Notes: generated by a model from the sequence alone, not told the origin. 64,000 nucleotides of DNA from Bedellia somnulentella (GCA_963576735.1 OY755172.1:310001-374000), one strand, 5' to 3'; shown: positions 44,448 to 55,970, numbered from the stretch's first letter. Translations and numbers: made by a program.

Positions 44448-45007
44448 TAATCATATAAAAGTTGATAACAATTCGTGTTTCTATGATAAATGACGAACAA
44501 CCTCATACTTATACATAAAAATATTCTGGGGAGTAGCATGAAAATATAATGAAAAGATATAAAATGTAGAATTACTAAAAAAAAAACCACCCACCAAACA
44601 CAAGAAGACCCTTAAATCCACAGTCATCTTATATCAAACCCACTTTTAGCTATGGAATATTGCAATATTTCACAGATAACTCAAGTCACGCTACAAACAT
44701 TCTTAAATTTTCCAATAGAACCCTAAAATGATTACGTTTCCCATAAATCCTATAGACATTCTCTTTTTGCGACATCGTTTTGCACAGTAGGGTGTTATTG
44801 ATCTCATAAAACATTATTTGCTGTCTAACACTTGATTTTCTGAATCGCGAGAAACCAACTGGATTGGGAATCGCAGGATCGATGTGAGGAACATCAAAGG
44901 TGATTTAGAGTCAGGTTAACTTCGCTGGGAAGTATTGAAGGCTATGAAGTAGTGATTTAATTCCAAAGTTTAGGTTTTGCTATGTTTAATAAAATGTAAT
45001 AGCATAA

Positions 45008-45314
45008 AAAACGACGTGATAGCTCAATGGGTAGGACACCGGTTAACGTGGAAGCGACTAGTGTTCAAATCCCGGACGGGCCTACACCAATTTGTCTTTT
45101 CTAAAGACAACATGACTGAGTTGTACTTAGTCATGTGACAGTGTATTCTTACAAAACGGCGATAGGCCTGCCCCCTATCACGTGAGTACACTGTCCATGC
45201 AAAACGTGGGTACTCTGAACACCAGGTGACAAAGTCACGTGATGTTAAGAAGTATCAGTACCTCTGCTAACCCCTTCGGGGATATTCGGCGTGAACGTTT
45301 ATGTTATGTTATGT
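45008..45314 (+). mobile_element. SINE-B copy with internal deletion
   Basis: The TSD ATGTAATAGCATAA lies at 44994-45007 and 45315-45328. A deletion joins TCTAAAGACA to ACATGACTGAG, removing about 60 nt of the body. Confidence 0.9.
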
Positions 45315-45359
45315 ATGTAATAGCATAACTACATCGTTTTGAGAGGTTGATGAGTAACA

Positions 45360-45569
45360 TACGTACATATATTCACGGCTATAAATCCTTAGGAAGGGAA
45401 GGCCAGAGCTTCAGAATAAGAAGTTACTAAGCTACTTTTGGAAATTGAGTGGGGAAAAGATAGTAAAAATAATGTTGATAGTGAAAAATTACTTAAAGAG
45501 CCTTAGTCGCCTACAAACAATCACGTGAAAAAACAAGGTAGTGCAACTCTAAGTAGACACTTCACAGCT
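45360..45569 (-). mobile_element. SINE-A copy, diverged
   Basis: It has the tail remnant ATATTCACGGCTATAAATCC and the head remnant TAAGTAGACACTTCACAGC. The middle is shortened. Confidence 0.65.
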
Positions 45570-46340
45570 TAGTTTTGTAAGTTTCAGTTTTTGTCGTCTA
45601 CGATAGGTTATTGAATAGGCGAATAAAATAGAATCATACACATTGCTTTAAGAGATTATCGAGTAAAGGAACTAGGATAAAAAGACTTGAAATTAAGATG
45701 TTGTAAAACCATAGAAAATACTTTATTAGATAAATCATAGTTCGTGTATAACGCTCTGCTACCTTTAATAAAAACTTATTTGAGTTCCTTGGGTGTTGCT
45801 CTTCGATCTCCCAGAATTGCTGAAGAGGTTTCACTTCTCACTATTTTGTTCAGATCTGAATGCATCCAGTCTTTGATGAAAATACGATTCCCTGGCCAAA
45901 GGATATCGTAATTAGTGAATATTTCCTTGCTTTCTTTGTATTCCACGAATATCTTCATCAGATGATTTCTGATTCAACGCGTGCACCGCATGCACATCAA
46001 AGTTTTGTTTCAACCGAGATCACTTTTATATGGTCCACAATCCCACCGATTCACAACATAAACAATCAAATATATTCACAGCCCCTTTCTATTATTATCA
46101 CAATACTCAAACTTTATACAAAATTAATTACAATACAAAATCGCCATCAAAAATTTAGTCAAGACAAGTCAAAAGTTACCCTCCATCCATTTATCAATCA
46201 CAGACTCAATATATAGAATATGCTAAAGCCGCGCGTACACTGCCAGAAAACAAGCACTTAATAATCTGGCGCGAACACTTTACGATCCCAAATTGTTGCT
46301 AGTCTGTTTTGGATTGAATATGAACGTAGTATGAAAACTT
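45570..46340. other. no recognisable feature
   Basis: It contains frames of up to 118 codons on the plus strand without recognisable motifs, low-complexity in composition. I do not call a gene. Confidence 0.4.
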
Positions 46341-46933
46341 GCTGTGTAGTGTCGGCTTTGCTGTGTAGTGTCGGCTAAGAATAGCACTAATCCATTTATT
46401 CCCATGGGTGATCGAAAAAAGCGACTAAGGGTATCGGGGCTTTTTAAGTTATTTTTGGGCGATGCGGTTGGCGATCCATTTATTTATTTATTTATTAAGG
46501 AGAAAAATCAGAAATAGCAAAAAGAATATAAAATAACAACATATAGAACATAAGTAAATAAATTTTGGTATCTCCTCAACTTTTCTCACAGATAGATAAC
46601 AAAAACAATCAATACAAAAAAAGTTATCATTACAGAAAAACAGAAATAAAATATGAAAAAGGATAACAACCACAACAAACATAAATAGACAAAGTAAATA
46701 CACAACATTCTTAAGATAAATTTAAACAATAATTATAATAATTAATAACATACACACACATTAAAGACTTTTTAAAATAAGTAAGAACATTTTCTTGCAG
46801 CGCGGCTTCGAAAAGCAGAATAAGTCGAATCACCATAATCATTTATATTACAATCTTTTCCCTGTAGCTGAAGAATTATGCGATTCTGTAGCTCTGGCTA
46901 CCTCTTTTAGGGATTTATAGTAGTGAGTATATA
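46341..46933 (+). mobile_element. SINE-A copy with duplicated head and a retroposon insert
   Basis: The head GCTGTGTAGTGTCGGCT occurs twice in a row (46341 and about 46360). The SINE is interrupted at about 46479-46829 and resumes to TAGTGAGTATATA. The insert reads on the minus strand to CCTTAATAAATAAATAAAT, a retroposon 3' end. Confidence 0.7.
46479..46829 (-). mobile_element. retroposon 3' end with (AAAT) tail
   Basis: On the minus strand an AT-rich body ends in (AATA)n. It separates the two halves of a SINE-A. The 71-codon hydrophobic frame in it is composition-driven. Confidence 0.5.
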
Positions 46934-47296
46934 ATAACATAACATAAACTTTCACGCCGAATATCCACGAAGGGGTTGGCAGAGGTACTAATACTTCTGA
47001 ACATCACGTGACTTTGTCACCTGGTGTTCAGAGTACCCACGTTTTGCATGGACAGTGTACTCACGTGATAGGGGGCAGGCCTATCGCCGTTTTGTACGAA
47101 TACACTGTCACATGACTAAGTACAACTCAGCCATGTGGGTTTCCTCACGATGTTTTCCCTCACCGTTAACAACCATGATAAATTAACCACATATATGTCT
47201 TTAGAAAAGACAAATTGGTGTAGGCCCGACCCAGGATTTGAACACTAGTCGTTTGCACGATAACAGAGTGTTCTACCCACTGGGCTATCACGGTCG
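46934..47296 (-). mobile_element. SINE-B copy inserted in a SINE-A tail
   Basis: The TSD GTAGTGAGTATATA (46920-46933; 47297-47310) is itself the SINE-A 3' terminus. The copy is full length with a head ending CCGTGATAGCCCAGTGGG (antisense on the right). Confidence 0.9.
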
Positions 47297-47714
47297 GTAG
47301 TGAGTATATATATATTTGAAAAAAAATGAAAAACTAAATTTTTTGCTCGATCTTCGATCGTTGGCTTACAGAGGGTACTGATCACATTTTTATTGGAAAC
47401 GACAATTTAAGAGTATTTCTAAATTGGAAAATACGAATCCACTTTGCATAAACCAGTCATCGGAATTTTCATTAAAACTTTCCTCCTATTTTAGAATTCC
47501 CAAAAAGTGCGTTTATCTACACTTAGTTTAAATCTAAAAAAGCTGGCATACATGATTAATTGCTGGGGCACGCTTACAAATTAATTGATTAATTAAGCGT
47601 TATTAAATTAAGACTATTTTTTATTACAACGTATTACATTACAATCTTCCAAATTGAAAAAATCCAAGTTTTTTTTATTGTTACCTATATAATCATTAAG
47701 ACTTATAAAAAAAA

Positions 47715-47750
47715 CTTACTTATACTCACGCCCGTCGTTCTCATCGGGGA
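47715..47750 (-). mobile_element. RTE LINE 3' scrap
   Basis: ACTTACTTATACTCACGCCC then GTCGTTCTCATCGGGG is the antisense RTE tail and hairpin. Confidence 0.55.
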
Positions 47751-47786
47751 AAGAGAAATAAATAGAGTAGAAATCACTTTTCAACA

Positions 47787-49434
47787 CACTTGCTCATACA
47801 GTGACTTTTATTGTCCTCAATTTGGGCGTGTAAACCAGCTTATAGGCCAAGTGTGTATCTATATTAATAATTTCGTCACGGGGTACGGTAGACTCGATCG
47901 AAACCTTACCTGAATAATAAAGCATAAAAAAATAACGATTTTAAGTCGATCGATTTTTTATCTATCCGCAAAATTCGGATTGTCGAGTATTTTGCTAAAT
48001 TCTAATGGTGCTGACAGGAAAAACTCAGTCACCATTTTGACTGACACCCGATGACATAAACTTTTTGTTTCATAATATTTTTCAAACGTTTCGCAAAGGA
48101 CACTTTTTTAAGGGAGGTTTCAATCGAGTCTACCGTACTCCTTGATGAAATTATTATTATTGATACACTTTTCTTCAGTCGTAGACGTTTTGCGATAATA
48201 TATTTTTTGCCACTTTTTATCCTCTGTAGTCATTGATTATATCAAGACTACTTCTAAGACTACTGAGGTGATCCTCAGTGTAGTGCGCGGACTTCTAAAC
48301 TACATCAGCCTAGCGCAAGCAGGAACTTTTACACGTTTTTTCGAAATCAGTGGATAATTCATGACTGACTTATATCTATTCCGGACAGTAATGGCCGTTT
48401 CTTTGCTTTAATGGGCTATTTGACAATGCGAGAAATAAAGTGTCAATTGCTGTCATCAGTATAAATTAAGAGTTTAAAAATGGTTATTTATTAACGTAAG
48501 TTGAAAATAATAATTGATTTCTTTAAAAATCCATACATAAAAATGCAAATTTTTAAACGTTTGTCACGTGACACAAAACGTTCTTGAATGGCTTAGATAA
48601 AAATAAAAGTCACTTGCTCATACAGTGACTTTTATTGTCCTCAATTTGGGCGTGTAAACCAGCTTATAGGCCAAGTGTGTATCTATATTAATAATTTCGT
48701 CACGGGGTACGGTAGACTCGATCGAAACCTTACCTGAATAATAAAGCATAAAAAAATAACGATTTTAAGTCGATCGATTTTTTATCTATCCGCAAAATTC
48801 GGATTGTCGAGTATTTTGCTAAATTCTAATGGTGCTGACAGGAAAAACTCAGTCACCATTTTGACTGACACCCGATGACATAAACTTTTTGTTTCATAAT
48901 ATTTTTCAAACGTTTCGCAAAGGACACTTTTTTAAGGGAGGTTTCAATCGAGTCTACCGTACTCCTTGATGAAATTATTATTATTGATACACTTTTCTTC
49001 AGTCGTAGACGTTTTGCGATAATATATTTTTTGCCACTTTTTATCCTCTGTAGTCATTGATTATATCAAGACTACTTCTAAGACTACTGAGGTGATCCTC
49101 AGTGTAGTGCGCGGACTTCTAAACTACATCAGCCTAGCGCAAGCAGGAACTTTTACACGTTTTTTCGAAATCAGTGGATAATTCATGACTGACTTATATC
49201 TATTCCGGACAGTAATGGCCTTTTTTTTTGCTTTAATGGGCTATTTGACAATGCGAGAAATAAAGTGTCAATTGCTGTCATCAGTATAAATTAAGAGTTT
49301 AAAAATGGTTATTTATTAACGTAAGTTGAAAATAATAATTGATTTCTTTAAAAATCCATACATAAAAATGCAAATTTTTAAACGTTTGTCACGTGACACA
49401 AAACGTTCTTGAATGGCTTAGATAAAAATAAAAG
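47787..49434 (+). repeat. 824-bp tandem duplication
   Basis: CACTTGCTCATACAGTGACT begins at 47787 and again at 48611. The two units are almost identical, with a visible difference in a T-run near 48398/49221. The unit holds an internal inverted repeat and the left terminus of a TIR element. Confidence 0.95.
47849..48170. repeat. foldback repeat inside duplication unit
   Basis: About 60-bp arms at 47849-47910 and 48112-48170 pair well; the shared core is GTACGGTAGACTCGAT. The second duplication unit carries the same structure 824 bp downstream. Confidence 0.8.
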
Positions 49435-50631
49435 AAGAAGATGCGGCGTGAGCGTACAAATAGGGAATGTTCATGTTTTTCTTTTTTGTCTTAAATTAAT
49501 AGTTTACTATTTTATAACGTAGAAAAAAATATTACTGGGCTTCAAAATCCTCTAGATATTTTTAAAATTGAAATTTAAAACTTTTAAAAAATTTACGCGC
49601 GCTATACGTGACGTCACATGACACGTCCAGTGGGTGTTTACCTTAGTGTTTTCGACGCTTTTGAATACAATTTCGTGTCAGATGACGTCACATTTCGTTA
49701 AACCGATGGTGGCGCGTTTTGGAAGTCTGAATTTCGCTCCCTTATTTTGCACTTTTTGAATATTATTTTAGGGGTTTAAATAATAAGTAAATTAAGAAAA
49801 AACCTTTTCATTATAATATTGCGATAATAAGTATTCATGAAAAAAAGTTTTAGGGCATTTAAAATTTTATGCATATTCCCTATTGTCAACTAAATATGGG
49901 CCTTATCGGTTTATCACCACACCGCACTACATCCATACGAACTGATACGAACACACACGCAGGTATATATCGTATCGTGTCACTCACTCACAGGTTTCGT
50001 ATAGTCTGTCTCTGTCACTTAAACATGTCAGATTTCAAGGATAAAATGGCCGAAATTAATAATATTTTGCTTGTAAATATATTTTTGGTGTATTTACGCA
50101 TGAAACGTGATTCCCTGTGATTTGTTTTTACGCCTTGAATGATTTGTGCACTGAATAAAGGCACAGCCAGGCATTTTAAGCGCAAATTGTATGAAAATTT
50201 TAATTTCGATGTCAAAGATTATGTCAGCTCGTCGAGTCGAAGTATCGTAGCGGACTAAACTCGACTGAAGCAAACCAAGTACATTGTACTCAGTTTAGTA
50301 GGACCGCGCGCGGGCAGAGGTTGACGCATCTTCTTCTTATTGTTTTTATCTAAGTTGAATGGTCGAGTTTATGATGACGGCACATGCCTGTAAAGAAACC
50401 TCGTGGCTCGTTTGTTGCCACAGACCAAATACAGGCAAGTGACGTCACTGACCCGTTTGCAGCGCCATATTGTCAAAATAGTGTTTTGACGCGCTATTTG
50501 AATATTTAATTTTTAATTTGGTATTTTTCAGCAAATGTGCACCAGATTTAAAGAATATAACTTTTACTGGGTTCTTTAAACTCTACTACATCATATAAAA
50601 TGGATTTTAAAAACCTGTCAAATAGCCCATT
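49235..50631. mobile_element. candidate TIR element with nested inverted repeats
   Basis: AATGGGCTATTTGACA (49235-49250) is the exact reverse complement of 50616-50631. A second inverted pair starting CTTAGATAAAAA lies inside it at 49417-49445 and 50325-50354. TGACGTCAC occurs at about 49610, 49684 and 50431. No transposase is seen and the TSD is not clear. Confidence 0.55.
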
Positions 50632-51037
50632 GTATTAATTTGTTCTGATTATACACATTATGCCGAAAATCGAAATTATTTCATAAAATCTTACATTGGG
50701 CGTATCTTGGTCTCTTTTCATGTTTGATAATACCCACTATATCATTTCGTTAACAATGCAGCGAAGTGCTCTTCGTAAAGATGGTACATTTAGTAGGTAT
50801 GTAAGTATACGAATCTACGCCTTGCTTACCTTTGATATTCCTTGAGAACCGATGACTACAGAAGTATCTACCTACATTTTGTACGTAGATGTGTATTATG
50901 AGTCATATTTCACCCAAGCGGAGCCGGGTTTCCATGTAGTACTCGTATATTAACTGATTTTCTTGATTCAGCTTCCTTCTCATCAGGTAAGGCTTACACA
51001 GAAAAAATAAATAAGCTTTATCGCATTATCGATATTC
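50632..51037. other. no recognisable feature
   Basis: Unassigned sequence between the TIR element and a SINE-A. Confidence 0.4.
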
Positions 51038-51049
51038 AATAAAGTTATG

Positions 51050-51305
51050 CTGTGTAGTGTCGGCTTAGAATAGCACTACCCCATTTCTTCCGGTGGGTGT
51101 ACGTTAGAGGCGAATAACGGTATTGCGGCTTTTAAGGGATTTTTGGGCGATGCGGTTGGAGACCTATCACCAACAACCTTTATTTTACCATCCTTTCCCC
51201 ACTCAACCTTCCAAAAGTGGCTGAGGAATTACAAATTCCTTAGTTCTGGCTACCCTCTTCTAGGGATTTATGGCTGTGAGTATATGTATATGTATGTATG
51301 TAAGT
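51050..51305 (+). mobile_element. SINE-A copy, full length
   Basis: The TSD AATAAAGTTATG lies at 51038-51049 and 51306-51317. Confidence 0.9.
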
Positions 51306-51584
51306 AATAAAGTTATGTATGATTGATTGATTAATAAATATATACGGACATATTATACACAGATCAAGTTAGCACTAGACTAAGTAAAACTTGTATTATG
51401 GGATAATAACTCAACGATGTATTTAATATTCCATAATACATATATTACTAGCATCCAAAACTAAGAAACAATCATTTTTGCTCATCACATAAATGTTGCT
51501 CTCAGCTGGGATCGAACCCGCAACCTCCGGACCGAATAGTAAATTAATGGTCTTTCAATTTCGTTAATTAACCGAAGCAATATA

Positions 51585-51896
51585 AATAAAGAATAAATAA
51601 AGGAAAGAAAAATTTTGACACAGGCGGGATTCGAACCCGCGACCTCGGGTATACGCCCCCGTCGCTCTTGCCAATTGAGCTACCGTGTCAATGGCTGCCA
51701 GCGCGAAATTCTTCTATCCTTTATTTCTTTTTACACGTTTTAGTAGTGTTTTGCGTTTCCTACCTCCGAATTATTTACTAATTCGGAAGTCGCGGGTTCG
51801 AATCCCGCCTGTGTCGAAATTTTTCTTTCCTTTATTTATTCTTTATTTATTAGTAATAATCCCCACATGAGGTTTTCATGAACAAAAAGATTTAAA
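51585..51896 (+). mobile_element. family C fold-back insertion
   Basis: The antisense tail, tRNA-like part (51616-51689) and body extend to about 51790. A sense copy of tRNA 3' half, tail and unit end (AACAAAAAGATTTAAA) follows. CGAAGCAATATA at 51573-51584 and 51897-51908 is a perfect 12-bp TSD, so the inverted structure was made at insertion. Confidence 0.9.
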
Positions 51897-51908
51897 CGAA
51901 GCAATATA

Positions 51909-52332
51909 TTTTTTACATTAAGTCAAATTGCTATAAAGATATTGTTCATATTGTTCTCAATTTATAAAGAAATCAAACCGAGCTGAAACTTTTGAAAGCT
52001 CCACCTGAAAGCAAACTCTTGAACTGTTTTGTCTATGATTGATAAACTTTTAGTACTTCGGAAAGTTTGATAAAAACATTTGGATGAATGAGCAACGAAA
52101 TTTTTGCGCCAATAGGTTTTATTGAGAAAATCAACAATTTTATTATACTTATTTAAGCTCTTTTAAACATTTTATGTTTAGAAACTAAACTGAATAAAAG
52201 TTTTGTAATTTAGTTTTTCATTCAATATAACATTGATTTTCAGTTCATTTCAATTCAAACATAATCTTAAACATATCTCGTACGATTAATAATTTATTAT
52301 TTACTATATATTATAATTATTATGTATACATT
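51909..52332. other. no recognisable feature
   Basis: AT-rich, without ORF or repeat. Confidence 0.4.
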
Positions 52333-52590
52333 GCTGTGTAGTGTCGGCTTAGAATATCACTACCCTATTTCTTCCGGTGGGTGTACGTAAGAGGCGACTA
52401 ACGGAATTGGAGCTCGTAAGGGATTGTTCGGCGATGCGGTTGGAGATCGATGGATCTTTATTTTACCAACAACCTTTATTCTAGCATGTTTTCCCCACGC
52501 AACTTCCAAAAGTGGCTGACGAATTTCTAATTCGTTGGCTCTGGCTACCCCTGCAAGGCATTTATAACCGTCAGTATATGTATGTGTATA
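52333..52590 (+). mobile_element. SINE-A copy with small internal duplication
   Basis: It has the head GCTGTGTAGTGTCGGC and tail CAGTATATGTATG. The ACCAACAACCTTTATT block is preceded by an extra CTTTATTTTACC. Confidence 0.8.
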
Positions 52591-52613
52591 TTATTTGTAC
52601 AATAATGTATGTT

Positions 52614-52840
52614 TGCCGTGTAGTGCCGGCTTAGAATGTCGCTACCCTATTCTACCCACGGGTGTCGTAAGAGGCGACTAAGGGTATTGGGGCTTTTTAT
52701 TGGATTTTGGGCGATGCGGTTGGAGACCCATCACCAAAAACCTTTATTATACGATCTTTTCCCCCCTCAACTTCCAAAAGTGGCTGAGGAATTTATAATA
52801 CCTTAGCTCTGGCTACCCCTTCTAGGGAATTATAGCCGAC
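52614..52840 (+). mobile_element. SINE-A copy, subfamily II
   Basis: It starts GCCGTGTAGTGCCGGC and ends ATTATAGCCGAC, losing the normal GTGAGTATATG tail. A palindrome follows directly. Confidence 0.8.
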
Positions 52841-52847
52841 ATATAAC

Positions 52848-52910
52848 ATACAAAAAGCATACATACATAATATTGTAATAATGTATGTATGTATGCTTTT
52901 TGTATGTATT
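52848..52910. repeat. palindrome at SINE-A end
   Basis: ACATACAAAAAGCATACATA runs into AATATTGTAATA and back out as ATGTATGCTTTTTGTATGT. Arms are about 23 bp with a 12-bp centre. Confidence 0.8.
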
Positions 52911-53235
52911 TTCTTTACTATGTTAAGTGATATGTAAAAAGAAGATGCTAGCTAATTGTGCAAGTTTTCAACACACCTAGTAGGGTGGCTTTCATATATT
53001 TTATATAAAGAAATGTTGTTTAAACATGTAATGTTAACTGCCTGTTGTGTGATGGAACTAAAACAAATAAATAAATTTCAGTGATTTACATAGGGGTAAA
53101 AAGACTGTAGTGAAGTGATGACCGTAGATATGAACCCATTGAGAATTCTATTAAGAATATGTCTTCTCCAATTATGCTCAACTTGATTGAAGTTAAAAGT
53201 TTGGGGTTGTTTTTTATGTTACATATGTTTTGTTA

Positions 53236-53560
53236 GCGACATGATAGTCCAGTGGGTAGAACACCCGCCCGAAAACGAAGGGTGAGAGTTGTCTTTTCTA
53301 AAGTCATATGTGTGGTTAATTTATCATGGTTGTTAACGGTGAAGGAAAACATCGTGAGGAAACCCACATGGCTGAGTTGTACTTAGTCATGTGACAGTGT
53401 ATTCGTATAAAACGGCGATAGGCCTGCCCCCTATCACGTGAGTACACTGTCTAAGCAAAACGTGGGTACCTTCTCTGGACACTAGATGGCGCTGCCATGT
53501 GAGTTCAGAAGTATTGGTACCTCTTCCAACCCCTTCGGGGATAAACGGCGTGAACGTTTA
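53236..53560 (+). mobile_element. SINE-B copy, subfamily II
   Basis: The head is GCGACATGATAGTCCAGTGG and the body has the AGATGGCGCTGCC variant. It ends GGATAAACGGCGTGAACG. A short deletion removes the B-box region. It matches the copy at 37574. Confidence 0.85.
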
Positions 53561-53849
53561 TATTTTTTTGTTTATATATATGTTTTACATGATACAGTTT
53601 TTTTGTGGTACACATTTCTTTTCGCGTACATCGTAACACAAAATTTAATCATTTTAACCACTGTTATTTCCAAAAGTTTGTTTTGATATTCAATATTACT
53701 TAGAAATAATTTCACCAGTGATTAAGGCTACAAATCCCGAAAAAAATAGCTCAAAAGTAGTCTATTAAAAGTTGTTTAGTAATAATAAATAAGTCTTAGA
53801 GAGTTTATTAAGCAGACAGCGTAATGTTTGGTTACAAATACTCAAAAAG

Positions 53850-53909
53850 TCAACTCAAACGTTCATGCCGTATGTTTTCGAAGGGGTTGGCAGAGGTACT
53901 AAAAGGGCT
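53850..53909 (-). mobile_element. SINE-B 3' fragment fused to SINE-A
   Basis: AACGTTCATGCCGTATGTTT then CGAAGGGGTTGGCAGAGG is the antisense SINE-B end. It breaks at GGGCTGAACTT and SINE-A sequence continues. Confidence 0.65.
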
Positions 53910-53992
53910 GAACTTCTAGTTCCTTAGCTCTGGCTACCCCTTCTTGGGATTTATAGCCGTGAGTATATGTATGTATGTATGTATGTATATAT
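53910..53992 (+). mobile_element. SINE-A 3' fragment
   Basis: TAGTTCCTTAGCTCTGGCTA runs to GCCGTGAGTATATG and a long (TATG)n. Confidence 0.7.
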
Positions 53993-53994
53993 AC

Positions 53995-54345
53995 ATAACA
54001 TAAACGCTCACGCCGAATATCTTCGAAGGGTTGGTATAGGTACTAATACTTCTGAACATCAAGTGACTTTGTCACCTGGTGTTCAGAGTACCCACGTTTT
54101 GCTGAAACAGTGTGCTCAGGGGGCAGGCCTTACGTCGTTTTTGCACGAATACACTGTTACATGACTTAGTAAAACTCAGTCATGTTAGTTTGCTCACGAT
54201 GTTTTTCCTCACCGTTAACAATCATGTTAAATTAACCAAGCATATGACTTTAGAAAAGACAAATTGGTTTAGGCCCGACCCAGGATTTAAACCCTCAACG
54301 TATGCACGATAAACGGTGTTCTACCCACTGAGCTATCACGGTTGA
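53995..54345 (-). mobile_element. SINE-B copy in SINE-A tail
   Basis: It is a full-length antisense copy whose (TTATG) end abuts the (TATG)n of the SINE-A fragment. The head on the right reads ACCGTGATAGCTCAGTGGG in sense. Confidence 0.8.
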
Positions 54346-54469
54346 ATACAACTTTGTAATTAAAAATACGCAGCATTTTAAACGACCCAAAACCCTAACT
54401 TTACAATGATTTGTGAACCTTGAATTTGATTTTATCGCTAGACGGACAGCATAACATATTATAAAACAT

Positions 54470-54571
54470 CTTTTCCCCACTCAACTTCCAAAAGTGGCTG
54501 AGGAATTTATAATTCCTTAGCTCTGGCTACCCCTTCTGGGGAAATATAGCCGTGAGTATATGTATGTACGG
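54470..54571 (+). mobile_element. SINE-A 3' fragment
   Basis: It starts within CATCTTTTCCCCACTCAAC and ends GCCGTGAGTATATGTATG. It is 5'-truncated by about 60 percent. Confidence 0.75.
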
Positions 54572-55190
54572 ACAGCAGTCGCTCCCGCTGCCCGCTCTCC
54601 TGTGTCCGCAGTCTAAGTGTAAGATAGAGTATAGAGTTTCAGTCACGTACTAGGAACATGAGACGTGTTTTTACGAGAGGATTTCGCACGTTATTTATAT
54701 ACATATGTAGCTTTTAATGACCCCTTTATCGAGCTGTAAAACAAACTTGCTTTAGTTTAGTTATTTTTCCAGGCGGAGGAGGAAAATAATCTTATACAAT
54801 GTCTTATAGTTGAGATGACATTCATTGGTCTTTAAGTCTGAGTTTCATATATAGTATTTCTACTCTATATCTTCATATAGTAATCATGTTAGAAGTCAAA
54901 CAGGTTAATTAAAAGAAGTTTAGCTGATTTACGTTACCTGAAAAAACTACAACATATTCAGCAATCAATACACCATAACAAATCGATTATTATAAAGATT
55001 AAAATTTGACTGTATGAGGTTTGGCAGACTATCACCATATAGTAGCCGGGATAGTCGGCTTCTGTACCCACAAAAACACGGAACAATCTTAATTTTCGAT
55101 TTTTTAACTTGGGAAATTATAGGTAGACCTCAATAAAATCAAACCGAGAGATTTAAGCTAAACTGGTTAACATTTCTCAAACTGACTTCG
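54572..55190. other. mostly unassigned
   Basis: A short GC-rich patch (GCTCCCGCTGCCCGCTCTCC at about 54584) lies next to the SINE. Nothing else is recognisable. Confidence 0.4.
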
Positions 55191-55192
55191 AG

Positions 55193-55268
55193 AGTTAGCC
55201 CTCGGGGATTGAACCTGAGACCTCTGTATTCTAAGCCGAACTTTGTACCGCCAGACCGCGTTAAGCCA
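55193..55268 (-). mobile_element. tRNA-derived SINE head relic
   Basis: The minus strand has an A-box-like TTAACGCGGTCTGGCGGTAC and a B-box-like AGGTTCAATCCCCGAG. The stems are broken. Confidence 0.45.
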
Positions 55269-55626
55269 GTCCAATTGTAAAAATGCTTCAGATATCGTAA
55301 TAACCCCATTTTTAACATAAGTTCTCGCTTTAGCTTAATAATATCCTCAACCTAATAGTAAATAGCATTAATCATAAGTGTGATGTCAAAAATAACAGCA
55401 CTATTGTAACAAATACAAATATTATTAAGGAAAATAACAGTACTTGAGGAAAATGCGGGAGGACAGGGTCGAGTCGTTTTCCTTGTTTCGGGAAGGGTCC
55501 GCAGGGCATGATTGGCACAGATTGGAGACGCTGAATTACTGTGAGTGCCCTTTATGGTCCTGGTGAGATGGCCCGTCGTATGAATGTGTATGTACCGTGT
55601 TGTTATTATTTATGTATTGATGGCTA

Positions 55627-55868
55627 CATAACATATAAACATAAACGTTCACGCCGTTTATCCCCGAAGGGGTTGGCAGAGGTACCAATACTCCTGAACT
55701 CACATGGCAAGCGCCATCTAGTTTCCAGAGGAGGTACCCACGTTTTGCTTAGACAGTGTACTCACGTGATAGGGGGCAGGCCTATCGCCGTTTTGTACGA
55801 ATACACTGTCACATGACTAAGTATAACTCAGCCATGTGGGTTTCCTCACGATGTTTTCCCTCACCCTC
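55627..55868 (-). mobile_element. SINE-B copy, 5'-truncated
   Basis: The TSD ATTGATGGCTA lies at 55616-55626 and 55869-55879. The tRNA-like head is missing (truncated at GGTGAGGGAAAACATCG), while the 3' end is complete. Subfamily II body. Confidence 0.9.
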
Positions 55869-55970
55869 ATTGATGGCTAGTTACTTGCAAAATGTGTAAT
55901 ACTTGCAAACTTATAGGTGACTGAATTCAAACTACACAAGTCAGTTATGTCGATTCAAGACTCTCAAAGA

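Noticed and set aside
45634..46216. 118-codon plus frame and overlapping minus frames
   Set aside because: No splice context, no recognisable domain and AT-rich low-complexity residues. Chance frames are likely.
46488..46703. Hydrophobic 71-codon frame resembling a membrane protein
   Set aside because: It is the antisense of an A/T-rich retroposon 3' UTR. Phe/Leu/Ile richness follows from T-rich DNA.
47787..49434. Possible LTR pair (two 824-bp direct repeats)
   Set aside because: The units abut directly with no internal region, primer-binding site or polypurine tract, so this is a tandem duplication.
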